The position numbers and the translations under genes are program-made. DNA of 64,000 nt from Chiua virens (Eukaryota > Basidiomycota > Agaricomycetes > Boletales > Boletaceae), in assembly GCA_019787685.1 (NCBI GenBank), contig JAHNUO010000007.1, forward strand, positions 1,426,001 through 1,490,000, given 5' to 3'. The notes under the pieces were generated by a model, which had not been told where the DNA came from, did no database searches, and saw only the letters and a program-made list of their open reading frames with translations. Positions 43,866-55,719 of this stretch are shown piece after piece (position 1 is the first letter of the stretch; each line of letters opens with the position of its first letter).

Positions 43866-44780
43866 GCTATTGCCTAATTGCAATAGGTAAAAGCAAGGTT
43901 TCCAATCACCATTGGTGTCAGTTTGGAAAAGAACACCACCTAATGCAAACTTGGAGGCATTGGTAGCGATCATGAACAGGCAGGAGGTATCCAGGAATTG
44001 GAGTACCAATGAGAGGTATTGTAAAGGCCTTCTTTAGTTATTCAAAGGCAGTAATTTGCGATGGCCCCCAAATCCAAGGAGCATTTTCTTGGTGAGGTTG
44101 ATGAGGGGGCAGGCAATAGTGGTGTAGTTGGGGATGAAGCACTGGTAGAAATTGGTAATGCCCATGAATGTCCAAACATCCTTTAGTTTAGTAGGGATAG
44201 GCCAGTTGGCGGTGCCTGCAACCTTAATAGGATCCATAGTGAGTTCCCCAGGACAAGCAATCATACCAAGATACTCTACTTCAGTAGTGGCAAAGTAACA
44301 CTTCTTGAGTTTAAGATAAAGGTCGAGTTTCTTCATGCAGGCAAGAACATGTTTGGCACATTTGGTATGTATGGTATTGTCTTTGGAGAAGATGAGGAGA
44401 TCGTCCATGTAGATAACAAGCCATCCTTCTGCTATCATATTGCAGAAGGAGTCGTTCATGAAGCATTGGAAGGTAGCAGGGAAGTTCGTCAGCCTGAAAA
44501 ACATGACTGTAGGTTCGAAGAGGCCTTGATGAGTAATGAAGGCAGCTTTCTATTGGTGTCCATCCTTAATACAAATATTGTTGTAGCCCCATCTGATATT
44601 GAACTTTGTGAAGAGCTTGGTGTCCTTTAGTTTGTTGATGAGATTGAAGCTAAGTGGAAGAGGGTACGCATCACAAACAGTATGTTTATTGATGTAGCAG
44701 TAATCTTAACAAGGACAAAGTTTGCCATCCTTCTTTTTGACAATGAAGAAGGGGAAGGCCTGAGGGGAGTTAGAGGGACA
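43866..44780 (-). pseudogene. Ty3 reverse transcriptase and start of RNase H
   Basis: The RT blocks are FFIVKKKDGKLCPC (then TAA) DYCYINKHTV, FTKFNIRWGYNNI, FEPTVMFFRLTNFPATFQCF and the catalytic VIYMDDLLIFSKD, with both Asp intact. The thumb and connection read VEYLGMIACPGELTMDPIKV and FMGITNFYQCFIPNYT. RNase H begins TNASKFALGGVLFQTDTN (first catalytic Asp changed to Asn) and is cut off near 43866. Confidence 0.88.
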
Positions 44781-45295
44781 AATTTTGCTGTTGGCAAGGT
44801 GCTTGTCAATGAAGTCATTAGTGGCCTTATGCTCCTCAGGGGACAAGGGATAGTGTCTTTTAGGTGGATTTTGTGGTTGCAAGACCTGGAGGGGGGCATC
44901 TGGTTGAAGGGTTCCTTTGTGAAAATGGATTTAAATTCTGTGTATTCCAAAGGAAGGGTAATTTTGGGTTTGGTAGCAGTGACAGCCAGGTGGTGGCATT
45001 GGTGAGTTTGTCTGGTATGGTGGTCTGGATGAAGCATTGTCCCACATGCATGATGTGGTTTACCGAGTGTTGCATTGACTGATGAGATGGTGTCTGGTTT
45101 CAGAGCTGAGGTAGTCATAGATTTTGCTGTCCCAGACAGGGTCTACATGACAGGGTCTACATTCATGTAGGAAGGAGTGGCAAGTTTAGCAGAGTGACAG
45201 AGTTCATTGGTGGTCATGGGGGAAGTGTCTTGTTCGGGAGCAAAAAGAGTAATGGTTTTCACTACTCAATTGATGATTGGATTAGTTGCCTTTCA

Positions 45296-45658
45296 TCAGG
45301 GGAGGCCTAGGATAGCATTTTCAGATCCATAGTGGATAACATGGAACTTTACACATTGGAGTACTCCTCCCAGGGCAATCCAGAGGGTGGTGGTAAATGT
45401 GATATCCCTGTTCTTGTTTGAGGTTTGATCAACATTTTTCACTGGAATGGGTTTTGGAAGGTGATCCTTGGGGAACTTGTTTTTCTGGACAATGTGCCAG
45501 TCGATGCAGTTAATCCCAGCTCTGGAGTCAATGGGAGCCTGGGTGTCAACATCTTTAGAAGTAGCAGCAGCATTCAATCTAATTTGGATTTGTATAGATT
45601 GGGAGGATAGTTCAGCTATTGGTGCATGGCTATGAGATAGGGAAGATACTGGCATCAA
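45296..45658 (-). pseudogene. Ty3 aspartic protease, active site mutated
   Basis: QAPIDSRAGINCIDWHIV is the protease active-site block. The expected D-S-G is D-S-R (AGA for expected GGA). A conserved second half (FHVIHYGSENAILGLP) with the ILG motif follows, which confirms the assignment. Confidence 0.8.
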
Positions 45659-45839
45659 ATTAGTCTTCCTCCTTAAAAACCTATGATTGGGGTGGTGATT
45701 TTGTTGACACTTAGCAAGTCATCATCATCCTCATCCACCTCTACTAATGCTGGGACTGGTTCAGGTTTAGGTTTGGTCCTCCACACCTTCTTTGGGAAGG
45801 TGGGAAATTGGGTGAAATTGGTGGAAAACATCAAACATT

Positions 45840-46887
45840 GGTTGGTGTAGTGCCCCAGTTGACAGCATTGGAAGCATAGGTTCTTCTCAATGCAGTGTTT
45901 TTATTCTGAGTTGGTAAGTTTTGGGACACAGATGGCATCTATGTCCATGGCATCTGGGTCTCATTCCTTTTTACAAGAAGGGTTGTTGTGGAAAACAACA
46001 GCCATAGTATGTTTCTTGTTTCAGCAGGTGATCTCATCTGCACATTCCCATTGCATTTTAAAATAAATGGCTTGGGTATACTATTTCTTGACAGTGGTAG
46101 GGACCATATCCATCCCCTGGATTTGTTGCATGAGTGAGGGGGGAAGGCCAGTGGTGAAGAAGTTGATTAGGACAGAGTTGGACCTAGTGAGTCCTGCTGT
46201 AATGACTTTGCTGCAGAAGGAGGAGATATAGGTGGGGACATCTTCATTTTTAATGGTGTGGGTGGTGAAGAGCCAGGCGATAGCATCATCCTTGGTATCA
46301 AGGTGTTTGAAGTCCTTTTGGAACTCCATTTGGAAAGTGTCAGCCCAAGTTCAGGCAGGTCCTTCAGTTGTAAATGAAAGGGTAAAGGCAACCTTTTTGT
46401 TGCTGATGTCATAGGTGGTGTCATTGATAAAGAGATATGTGGCCACATCATTGAGCCAGGATATAGTGTGGTCATAGGATCCATTGAAAGAAGATAGTTT
46501 CCATAGATGGAGTTCAACAGGTTTATTGCTCATATTATAAGTAGGTGGGGTGGTCAGGAGAAGTGGTGTGGGAGTATAGACAATGGTAGGTCATCAGATT
46601 GACGATGGTCCAGGTAAAGGGTTGGTTGGGATGGTTGGGGACAATAGGAAGGTAAGATCCTGTTGGGAAATACCAAGTAAGATTGAAAACCAGCCAGTTA
46701 GATCATTTGTCTTGTCCTCAGAGTCTGAGGCTCGAACTTGGATATCTGGGTTGTCTAGGTCACTGTCCTGTGGTTCAAGGAAGCACAAGGAGGGCTCTGG
46801 ACTTTTGTCTGATAGGTCTGCAGGTTGTGGGTTAGATGACCAGAGTCTCCAATGAGAGTTGAGGGGTAGATGAGTAGGGCATCCCAA
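45840..46887 (-). pseudogene. gag: Ty3 Gag, interrupted
   Basis: Blocks in order: an acidic Pro/Ser-rich N-terminus (46887-46594), KPVELHLWKLSSFNGSYDHT, SWLNDVATYLFINDTTYDIS, TWADTFQMEFQKDFKHLDTK and a C-terminal zinc knuckle CFQCCQLGHYTNQC (C-X2-C-X4-H-X4-C, about 45860). Stops occur between the N-terminal block and 46533, after EGPA, and further on. The capsid and knuckle arrangement is that of Ty3-type Gag. Confidence 0.8.
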
Positions 46888-46944
46888 AGAAATGGTGAGC
46901 AGCTAGCTGCATGATGGCAGCCTATAATACTAGTCTTGATCTTA

Positions 46945-47563
46945 TGTTACAATAGTTCCAGGTGGGACCTATCATAGCTACAAAAGTGCCAAGTACCTAG
47001 TGGCTGCAATAACTCAAATAACCACCACTAGGTATGTAGTGTGCTGAAGAGTTCAGGGGAGGGGAGTTGGTCAGCTTTGGGCTACTAATGAGACAAAGTA
47101 GAACTCAGGAAGTTTTTCTAAGGTGTTCTGTTGAGGATTTATACTCTAAGAACTGAGGTTAACAAGTGGTGGGTTTCTAGTTGAATCCAAAGAGAAGACC
47201 AAGGTCAACAAGGAATGGCTTATAGCTCAAGAGGAGCAGTGATACTCAGCTACATAGATTGTGGAGATCAAGACTAAAGACTATGGGAGTATCATTGCTG
47301 TTTAAATAGTGAAGTATTCGCATGGCAAAGGGCTGAACAAGAAGGGGTGGACCAATCAAAAGGGGTCAAAGGGAATTATATGATGTGTGAGCAACAGACA
47401 GTTACAAAGTAGGAATGACTAAGTACGATCCATTGGATGATAATGAGAAAGAGATGAGTCATCTTGGGACATTGGGTTTCACTAAAGACAAAGTACATCA
47501 TTGGTAAGGGTAAGCCTTGCCAAACAAGGAAAGCAAAGTGAAGACCAACATAGTGAGATACCC
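46945..47563 (-). mobile_element. 5' LTR of the second Ty3 element (family B), truncated
   Basis: On the plus strand it starts TGTTACAATAGTTCC, and blocks such as AGTGCCAAGTACCTAGTGGC and CAATAACTCAAATAACCACC are reverse complements of the end of 42766-43466. Compared with 52964-54300, the first roughly 60 bp of the LTR are missing where the Tc1 transposon begins. Confidence 0.8.
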
Positions 47564-47565
47564 TA

Positions 47566-49145
47566 CAGTGGCTCAAACAACTATCCCAATGTTTGCATGT
47601 CTTTCACTAAACACAATAAAACATGGTAAACACTAAACCTTACCAAGACCTGTGGGAATATGAAATATAGTACCTACTGCTGGCTTTCTATTGGACCAAA
47701 AGACAAAGGATTTGAATAAGATTTGATGAAATGGCAATCATTTCAAAATGATCACTCATTGGGACAGTTCTTTGACTTTAAGTTTGGATTACATATATTA
47801 GACCCTAACATGTTGGAAAGTACTTACATACATTTGATAATAGTTCTATTATGTTATATTTATGTAGCTATTGTCAGCTAACACCATATAAACCCCACCA
47901 TTTCATAGTAACTTTCCTATCATTATTATGAAACCTATCTCCAGCTCTTAAGGAACAATAACATCTCCTTCCCTTTCCTTAAGCTTTCACCAGGAAAATA
48001 ACCTCTAAAACTGGTCTGGGCAAGTCTACAGTGTCTAGGGTTCTTCAGGAAATCCAGCTAGACAAGACTAAACATCTTGGTGGTCACCCTTCAAAGATTT
48101 CATTTACCAGCAAAAGGGCTATTGTATAATAGATTATTACTGGCAAGGCCAAAAATGCTGTTCAGCTCACTATACTTATCAATACCATTATTGATACTTC
48201 TCTCTACCCTTAGACAATCAGAAATACCCTCAAGGAAGCCTCTTTGAAAGCTGTGGTAGAGCACAAAAACCTCTTCTCTTCAAGAGTCACAAGAAATGAT
48301 GGTTGGGCTATGCTTTCAAATACTAGCATTGGAATGTGGAGGGTGGGAAAAGGATTGTATAGTTAAATGAGACTAAAGTCAATAGGATTGGGTCATATAA
48401 ACAAGAGTATGTGTGGAAAAAGGCAAGAGAGTAGTTGATTGCTAGAGGTACAGTCAAGCATAGAGGAGGCTATGGGATGGAATGGAGTGGGAGTTTAGAG
48501 TGAGATATACAGAAGGATTGATGCTGAGCAGTATGTGACAATTTCACAGCAGGGGTTCCTAGAAAACATTAAAGAATTTTAAATTTCAAAAGGTGATATT
48601 ATTTTTCAATAAGATAATGATCCCAAGCATACCTCTAAAAGAGTTTAGACCTGGGTCAAAGATCAAGAGATGGGATCTTTAGATTGGCCTGAACAGTCTA
48701 TAGACCTTACTTCCTTTGAACATATGACCTGAAATCAACTCAAAAAATGACTTTTAGCTTATAAAAGTGCTCCTAAAGGAGTTTATCATTTATAGGAGAG
48801 ATTAGCAGAGGAGTGGGGGAATATTTGTGCAGAATAGCATCAGAAATGGATTAAAAGCATGCATAGAACAATTGAAGCAGTTATCAAGGTCAAGGGAGGT
48901 CATATCAAATATTAAATACTTACATTTATATAAAGTCAAAAAACTGTCCCAATGAGTGATCATTTTGAAATGATTGCCATTTCATCAAATCCTATTCAAA
49001 TCCTTTGACCCTTTGTCCAATACAAAGCCAGGAGTAGGTACTATATTTCATATTCCCACAGGTTTTGGTAAGGTTTAGTGTTTACCATGTTTTATTGTGT
49101 TTAGTGAAAAACATGCAAACATTGGGACAGTTGTTTGAGTCACTG
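47566..49145 (+). mobile_element. Tc1/mariner transposon with 216-bp inverted repeats
   Basis: The terminal inverted repeats are 47566-47781 (CAGTGGCTCAAACAACTATC...) and 48930-49145 (...TTGTTTGAGTCACTG), nearly complementary. TA dinucleotides flank both ends (47564-47565, 49146-49147), as expected of Tc1/mariner insertion. One decayed transposase gene lies inside. The left neighbour is an LTR and the right neighbour is an inverted piece of Plavaka transposase. Confidence 0.9.
47976..48915 (+). pseudogene. Tc1-type transposase, many stops
   Basis: N-terminal helix-turn-helix: ITSKTGLGKSTVSRVLQEI, then LGGHPSKISFTSKRAIV followed by TAA TAG. IITGKAKNAVQLT and TIRNTLKEASLKAVV continue the DNA-binding part. 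The DDE domain shows LNETKVNRIGS (expected Asp-Glu-Thr; Asp is Asn, codon AAT), YVWKKARE, DNDPKHTSKRV (second Asp present), WPEQSIDLTSFEHM (third acidic residue present) and ends VKGGHIKY, stop at 48913. I count at least eight stops, so it is dead. Confidence 0.88.
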
Positions 49146-49745
49146 TATGTACACAAAGAATTCTGGGACCACAATGTTCAATGGTGTTTGAACATTGTTG
49201 GACAATGAGAAGTCGACTTTCAATTCTCAGTTATGCAGCCAACTGCCAGTTTCTGTCACTTCAAGGATGAGATATCCAAGCTAAAGCAAGTGACTGGACA
49301 TGTACACTGTGATATCAACACTAGTATATTGTTGGCATCATCACAGGTGCTGCCCCCTCTGGATTTGTCACTGCTATTCATGTACTTGTGGATTTTTGAT
49401 ATTGGGTTCAAGTTTACTGTATTGACAAAGATAACATGCAGGTCATTTCCCCTGCATTGGATATGTTCCATGCACATAAACAGTAACTAATGCAAGGCTT
49501 CATCCCCAGTATAGTTCACAGACATCACAGAACATGCTCATGTTTTTTAGATCAAAACCCCTGCACATGCTAGTAACAACAACAACTATAACCCTCAGAT
49601 ATGTATGTATGTTATTTCCTGGACTAAGCAGAAAAATGCCACATGTTTGAACTTGCAACAATGATACATGATAAAGAGCTGTTCAATTCCTCCCAGGATT
49701 TTGTGCAAGATGACAATGTTGACTCAAGACACAAGGACTTACATA
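49146..49745 (+). pseudogene. Plavaka transposase, C-terminal part, inverted
   Basis: The plus strand reads YVHKEFWDHNVQWCLNIVG, then stop, VDFQFSVMQP, FKDEISKLKQVTGHVHCDIN, GAAPSGFVTAIHVLVDF, TDITEHAHVF, IKTPAHASNNNNYNPQICMY and CHMFELATMIHDKELFNSSQ. These are the consecutive C-terminal blocks of Plavaka transposases. The adjoining minus-strand gene (49746-51282) ends at PELLHYIH, exactly where this piece begins (HYVHKEFWDHN). The simplest reading is that this segment was once the continuation of that gene and has been inverted in place. Confidence 0.8.
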
Positions 49746-51282
49746 TGTATGTAGTGAAGCAACTCAGGGAAAGGAAAGAGCTAGGGCATGATAGGGGGAA
49801 GTTTTGGAAGAAAGGTTCACTAACACTATTTAGGTGGAATCATTGTGCTTCATGTGAAAATGCATGAAGGTCTGAGGGATCAACTTTGGACTTCACAACC
49901 TGGAGTTGCACAGTGGTATTCGAGCCCGTCCATGGTTCATGATGAAAAGGGTTCCCAAATTATTTGTACATTGCCATGGTGACTGGAGAGGTTTTCCCCC
50001 CAACACATGTAAGCATTGCAGCCTTGGAGGTGTCCACAATATAACTTACAAGCAGAATAAAACAATATTGTACATGGCCATTGGGATCTGGTAGCATGAT
50101 GCTGTGCTTGGCAGCCTTTTTGACTGGCTCAAGAATGATATCCAGGCATTGCTAGATTAATCTATCTTCCAAGAGGCTATGTAAATGCCACTTCTCATGT
50201 GTGAACTTGGGAACAGGTAGTAACACTGTAAGCATGAAGGAATTCAATAATAACTTGAGACATGTCAACATCTTGATGTTTGCAAGGCTGAGAAGGAGGG
50301 GGTAAGCAACTCAACCACCACACAATGCAGTAATCTTGGTCTTGTCAGAAGAGAGGATGATACCAAGGAGTGTGCCTCCTGCAGGAATCTGTTGTTGCTG
50401 CATATTAGCTAGGCCACATTCCACAACTAAGATGAGTGAAATACCTGCATACTCTAAGCATCCTCACCTGTCATCCACTCTGTATACACACAGCACTGCC
50501 TCTCAAGTGTCTTGTAGATATCTTGAGAAGTCCAATCAAGGCAATCTTGGAACAATGGATGATTTAGCAGCCATGTGATATACTCTAACACATCATACCA
50601 GGAGAGATAGACACATTGTTTGGTAGGATGTTGGGTCTTTATTTCCATCATATGCCAGCAGGGGCCACCAGGAAGAAGTTCCACTTTGCCACAAAGCTCC
50701 TTCACAGTAGCAAATGATAATTCAAGCATTTATATCTTGCCACCAGTGAATATTTGAGATATGAAGTATAATAGAACATACCTTGGACAATTTCAGAAAA
50801 CCATTGATCGCTCTCTTACTCAAGCCCATGTAAAGTAACCACAAAGCCAGTTCCCACACCTCGCAGGATACAAAAGGGTAGTAAAGGTTGGTATTGTGAA
50901 AGTTGCTGAATTGATCTGCATTGAACTTGTCCATGAAGGTAGCTCCAGAGGAGAATATCTTTGCTGCACCTGGAAATAGGTCACAAGTATCCTGTAAAAC
51001 CCCCCCAGGGGGTAACTCAGAACAATGTGCAAGGATAGGGGGGACGGCCCTATCAGTATCAATGTCCATTCCAGTGAGATCCTCAGAACCACTCCAAGGA
51101 TTGAAAACTGGACTTGACAGAGGGCTAGCAGAGAAGTGGGTAGTAGAAAGGTCAATGCTGTCATGGAGTGAGACAAGGTTGTCAATCCAGGTGTTGCAGC
51201 CAGAAGTTGACTGGCTCATGTGGTTTGCAACAGTGATGTTGTCCTTGAATCCACCTTTCCCACAGCTTGGGCAATACGGCAT
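49746..51282 (-). pseudogene. Plavaka transposase, N-terminal two thirds
   Basis: It starts at ATG 51282 with a C2H2-like finger (MPYCPSCGKGGFKDNITVAN, then HMSQSTSGC). Family blocks follow: FMDKFNADQFSNFHNTNLYY, MGLSKRAINGFLKLSKV, then after an intron-like gap ELSFATVKELCGKVELLPGG, NHPLFQDCLDW, CVYTEWMTGEDA, GIILSSDKTKITALCGG, LLPVPKFTHEK, QCLDIILEPVKKAAKHSIML, VDTSKAAMLTCVGGKTSPVT, FHHEPWTGSNTTVQ and PFPELLHYIH. Plavaka are cut-and-paste DNA transposons of basidiomycetes. Several stops (for example after MAMYK, where Gln is expected) show decay. The rest of the protein is in the inverted block at 49146-49745. Confidence 0.85.
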
Positions 51283-52316
51283 GGCACTTCATCAGTAGGA
51301 TATCTTAAATGGAGTAAATAACATACTAACATGTTTTAGATACAAGCTTGCTTGAACTCTAAGTTTACTCCAACTTGGAGTCTACACTAGGTTTTGATCA
51401 CCATCAACTCTCAAATACTTCTATATCAGCCCAATTTTTTTTTCTTTCCACAAGTGTATCTCCAGAATCATGATGCCTTCAAACCCTCTTGGCATATTCT
51501 CAGGTTCTCACTCAGAGGTACAGGTTGGGGGGTTGTTGGACAAATTGTATTTGATACTAGAATTATGTGTTTGTGATCCTTGCTAAAGTTTGTCTCTATT
51601 AATCTGTTGTGACAGCCTTCCAATTTTGTTGAGGTTGATAAAGCACTTGGTATACTGAATGTGGCACAAGTGCAGAGGGAGGTTGGCCATGCCAAACAAG
51701 CACTTGTAAAATCTCTTGCTGATCAACATGCAGCTGTCACTGAATTGTACCATATCTGGGCTTGGGAATTAGATAAAACAACAAACTGTCTGGAAGTCAA
51801 TGTTGCAATGGTCCATATAGCAATGAAGGTAACATGGAGTACATGAGCCAAATCCCAGCTCCTCCATCACTGTAACCAAGGTTCAAGAAATGGCAACCAC
51901 TGGGTACTATGCTATGAGTTGGGCAGCAAGTGTCCTGTACCCTCATTGCTGGTTCTGTCATCATTGTCACTTACTATATTTTTGTATGTCAGCAGGAGAC
52001 CAAATGCTATATGTATGTTTGGACTGAGTCCAACTCCTAAGGCCCAGGATATATGAAAACAGCATAGTACTATATCCAAGTTGTTTATGTTAGGCTGTAT
52101 GACTCATGACATTACTATGCTATTGTGCTGATATTCCTGAGTGATGAAATTGAAGTTCAAGTTTGCAGCACTGCTGGTGAAGTTTCTGTGATTGCTAGTA
52201 AGCCAGGTTTATGTAATTGTCATCACTACTCAGCTTGCAGCTTGGGGTCCTGCCTGGCTAGATATTCTTGTATGCTGCTTGACTATGGCTAAACTCATGA
52301 CATAACATCAAGTTCA
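51283..52316. other. Stretch with one coiled-coil-like open frame
   Basis: At 51661-51846 (plus) an open frame reads MAQVQREVGHAKQALVKSLA and ends AMVHIAMK before GTAACA. It could be an exon of an unidentified gene. The rest shows nothing. Confidence 0.3.
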
Positions 52317-52963
52317 CTAGTGAGGTATGGAGCTTTGGCCAAGTATGCAAATACAGGTGGCAGTATGTAATACTACAGGTGACTTTGAATCCAATATCCA
52401 TTTTTGTGTTTTGCTGATGGAAGGTCTGGTTGTAAGGTAAAAAGCAATCATAGTTGTGGTAAATGTATGGAAAGGTTGAACAGCAGAGAGGTGGGATCCT
52501 TGAAGAAGAGCAGAGGAAATGGCAAAGTAGTTGATGATAGGTTGTCCCAGGGTGTGAAACACTTCAAAAGGGAGGTTTTCAACATCTGGCTTGTGCTCCT
52601 TGTTTTCTTCATTGTCATCTATGAAACCTTCACTCCCTCCCTGGTCTCTCATGCAATGTTTGCTAATGTACATTGCAAGGTTGAACCAGAAACACTTATC
52701 CAGTCTATCAAGGTACTGTGCAATCTGGCTATAATGGTTTTGATTATTGCCAGTGCATGTGGGTACCTTGATTTCTTCAACATCCACATGTTTTGTGATA
52801 TTGGTGGTCCATTGTATTGCTGTACTGGATTGATAAATACCCAGGACAACACTTTGAAGAAGCTCAAGCTTAGGAATTTGCCAGCCATTTCATGTGCCAT
52901 GCCATATGATAGCATCCTTGTTCTGATGAAATTCTTGCAATGAGTCTGCAACCCATTTGAGAG

Positions 52964-54300
52964 TGTTATGATTCATTCATTTCATTTACTTTGCTTTGAC
53001 TTCACTATACTCAGTACCACAGGTACCTCACTACATTCTTCTAGCATCAGCCCAACCTGGTGCCCTTACATATTTCTTATCTTCCCCTTTGCCCTTGTGA
53101 GCAACCCTTTGTTTTGCTTTACTCTGTTTCCTTTCACTAGCACAATCCCAGTTCCACCCAATGTTTCACTATCACTTATCTCTGACTCATATTAGTCATT
53201 TCACTTCTCATCATCATCCAATGGCATTACCCATTGTCATTTCATCTTTGTCATCACCCACTGCCTTTGCATTATACAATTCCTTTTGGCCTTTCTAGTT
53301 GGTTCTGTTCTTCTTGGCCAACCCTTTGCCCCATTTCAGTTTACATATATAAACCCTCAATGATACTCATGTTTCTTAGTCTTGATCTATGGAATTTAGT
53401 TAAGTAATATTGCTCCTCCTTGGGCTTAACATAAGCCATCCCTTCATCATTGCAGCCAACCTGTCATATACTGCTCCATTCTCTATTCCTCTGGATACAA
53501 CTCTGACTCTCTTAGATGATAACTCCAGGTCAATCTCCCTCAGGACACAACTCCATGACCCTGCACCTTCCATTATGTATATATGTTCTTCTTTCATTTT
53601 AGTACATAAACCTGTGTCTTGCTTACAAGCACAGTTCTGGCTTCCTCAGTACCCAATTACCTCTAGTTATGTAGTTTCCCAATATCTGTCTCACTCAGCA
53701 TTTAGTCATTCTCTGTTTCTCCATATTATTTGTTTCCTTGCGCTGTGACTAATTACTCTGTTTCCTCCAAGTATATAAATTGTAGCTACTTTAATTGTAA
53801 CTTCAGTCTGAATATTAGTTTATTCATATAACTTACTCCAAACACTCTGAGAAGATCTTGATAGTCTTTACTCCACTCGACTTCACTTTATGTGTTGAGT
53901 CTTACCTTGACCTCCATTCTTCACACATCCATAAATACAGGGACAGACTATGACAAGGGCATACCACATATGGTGAAGCCAAGTCCCATCTGATGCTACA
54001 ACTCCAGAGATCCAGAGTTGGCTACCTCCAAGTTGCACAGTCTCTAACACAATCCCCAACTCCTTGGTCCACCCCAATCACAAGGAAAAGTCTTCAGTCC
54101 TTCAGGTATAGATTCCCAACAGGATGCTCTTAGCAATGCCTGAATTTTAACTTGTCTCACTGGTAGCTTCTGCTGACCAGTATCCTCCTTGAACTCTTCA
54201 GCACACCACATACCAAGTGGTGGTTGTTTGAGCCATCACAGCCACTTGGTACTTAGCACTTTTGCATCTATGCTAGGCCCTACCCAGGACTATTGTAACA
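52964..54300 (+). mobile_element. Solo LTR, family B, containing a nested LTR
   Basis: TGTTATGATTCATTCATTTC to CAGGACTATTGTAACA, with exact target duplication GAGAG (52959-52963 and 54301-54305). Without the nested LTR it is about 744 bp, like the 701-bp copy at 42766-43466. It interrupts the Plavaka gene. Confidence 0.9.
53462..54049 (-). mobile_element. Solo LTR, family A, nested in the family B LTR
   Basis: 588 bp, starting TGTCATATACTGC and ending GCACAGTCTCTAACA on the plus strand. It is the reverse complement, block by block, of 55126-55719. The flanks CAACC (53457-53461) and CAATC (54050-54054) differ by one C/T change, consistent with an aged target duplication. Family B sequence is interrupted exactly at this point (CAGCC.../...CTCCTTGGTCCACC). 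Confidence 0.85.
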
Positions 54301-55125
54301 GAGAGTGCATGTAGTGAACCTGGGTGCCTATACAAGATAGCAGAAGTTGCAGAGGGCATGAAGGCTACAAGAAATTTCTGAGGAACTCTACCAGCTACCA
54401 TACCTATGAGATAATGTTGAACTGTATGATAATCCTGACCAGTCACCTGCTTCAACCATGATATCCCTTCACCAGATGCTTGGTAGCTGACAGGAGTTTG
54501 AATGACTGAGAACTAAAAGTCCAATTCTTCAGCCCCTACCACCACAGTGCACCACTGCATGTTATGATCCCAAGTGAATCAATGGAAGTGGTAGAGGGGT
54601 TCCACAGTGATGAAGTCACAAGGTTCCAAGAATGCCCAGCCAAACCAAAATGCTGTGTAGATTGCAGTTAATGTAGTATTCATGGTCCAAGGGGGGTGTT
54701 GCTGAGAATCACCAAAGTTTTCAGCTGTTGCAATGGTAATTGGAGATGCTTTTGGTCCTGTGACCATCAGAAGACATTCTTTGGGAGTATTAGTAACCCA
54801 GGAGGCAATTGGCATAAAACAGTACCATAGGTTTCCAAGCAGATTGCTCATCATAACATCAATGGCCACTGCCATTTTCAGTGGAGATAAGATGACATTG
54901 AGAGCCTTGTGCACTAGCCAGTCTTGCAGTAAACTACAAACATGAGAAGTCTTGTGAGTGAATTTCACAATACTAGTAGGAAGGAGTGCAAGAAGCATGT
55001 AAGCATGCAAGGATATCTTGCTGCAGATCCACATACTATTGATGTTTGCAAGGGTGATGAGGGCAGGGTAAGTTATGCAGTTACCACTGATGACAGAGAT
55101 ATTCATTTTTTCAGATGATAGTACT

Positions 55126-55719
55126 TGTTAGAGACTGTGCAACTCAGAGGTAGCCAACTCTGGATCTCCAGAGTTGTAGCATTGGATGGGACTTGGCTTC
55201 ACCATATGTGGTGTGCCCTTGTCACAGTCTGTCCTTGTATTTACAGATGTGCGGAGAATGGAGGTTGAGGTAAGACTCAACACATAAAGTGGAGTCAAGG
55301 GGAGTAAAGACCATCAAGGTCTTCTTGGAGTATTCAGGGTAAGTTGTACAAATAAACTAATATTCAGACTAAAGTTACAATTAAAGTAACTATGATTGAT
55401 ATACTTGGAGAAAACAAAATGATTAGTCATGGAGCAAGGAGATGAATAATACAGAGAAACGGAGAATGACTAAATGCTGAGTGAGACAGATATTGGAAAA
55501 CTACATAACCAGAGGTAATTCGGGTACTGAGGAAGCCAGAGCTGTGCTTGTAAGCAAGACACAGGTTTATGTACTAAAACGAAAGGAGGAAACATAGAAA
55601 TGTAACAGAAGTCCCAGGTTGCAGAGTTGTGTTCTAAGAGAGATCAACCCAGAGTTATCATCTAAGAGAGTCGGAGTTGTATCCAGAGGAACAGAGAACA
55701 AAGTGGTATATGTATAACA
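55126..55719 (+). mobile_element. Solo LTR, family A, in the Plavaka gene
   Basis: 594 bp, TGTTAGAGACTGTGCAACTC to GTGGTATATGTATAACA, with exact target duplication GTACT (55121-55125 and 55720-55724). Excision of LTR plus one GTACT restores the Plavaka frame through VVLSSEKMN. Confidence 0.92.

Larger units (their letters stand above)
43866..47563 (-). mobile_element. Second Ty3/gypsy element, truncated at both ends
   Basis: On the minus strand: 5' LTR (family B, 47563-46945, lacking its first roughly 60 bp), gag, protease, RT and the first part of RNase H, which stops near 43866. Integrase and 3' LTR are absent. It differs from the chromovirus at 5345-12038 in LTR, Gag and protease sequence. 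Multiple stops and frame changes occur. Confidence 0.88.

Noticed and set aside
44349..45005. Plus-strand open frames over the second Ty3 pol
   Set aside because: They are antisense shadows of RT and protease, with no motif of their own.
42766..47563. Family B LTRs on both sides of the second Ty3 element as its LTR pair
   Set aside because: They lie in opposite orientation, and the left one has its own exact target duplication CATGG, so it is an independent solo LTR.
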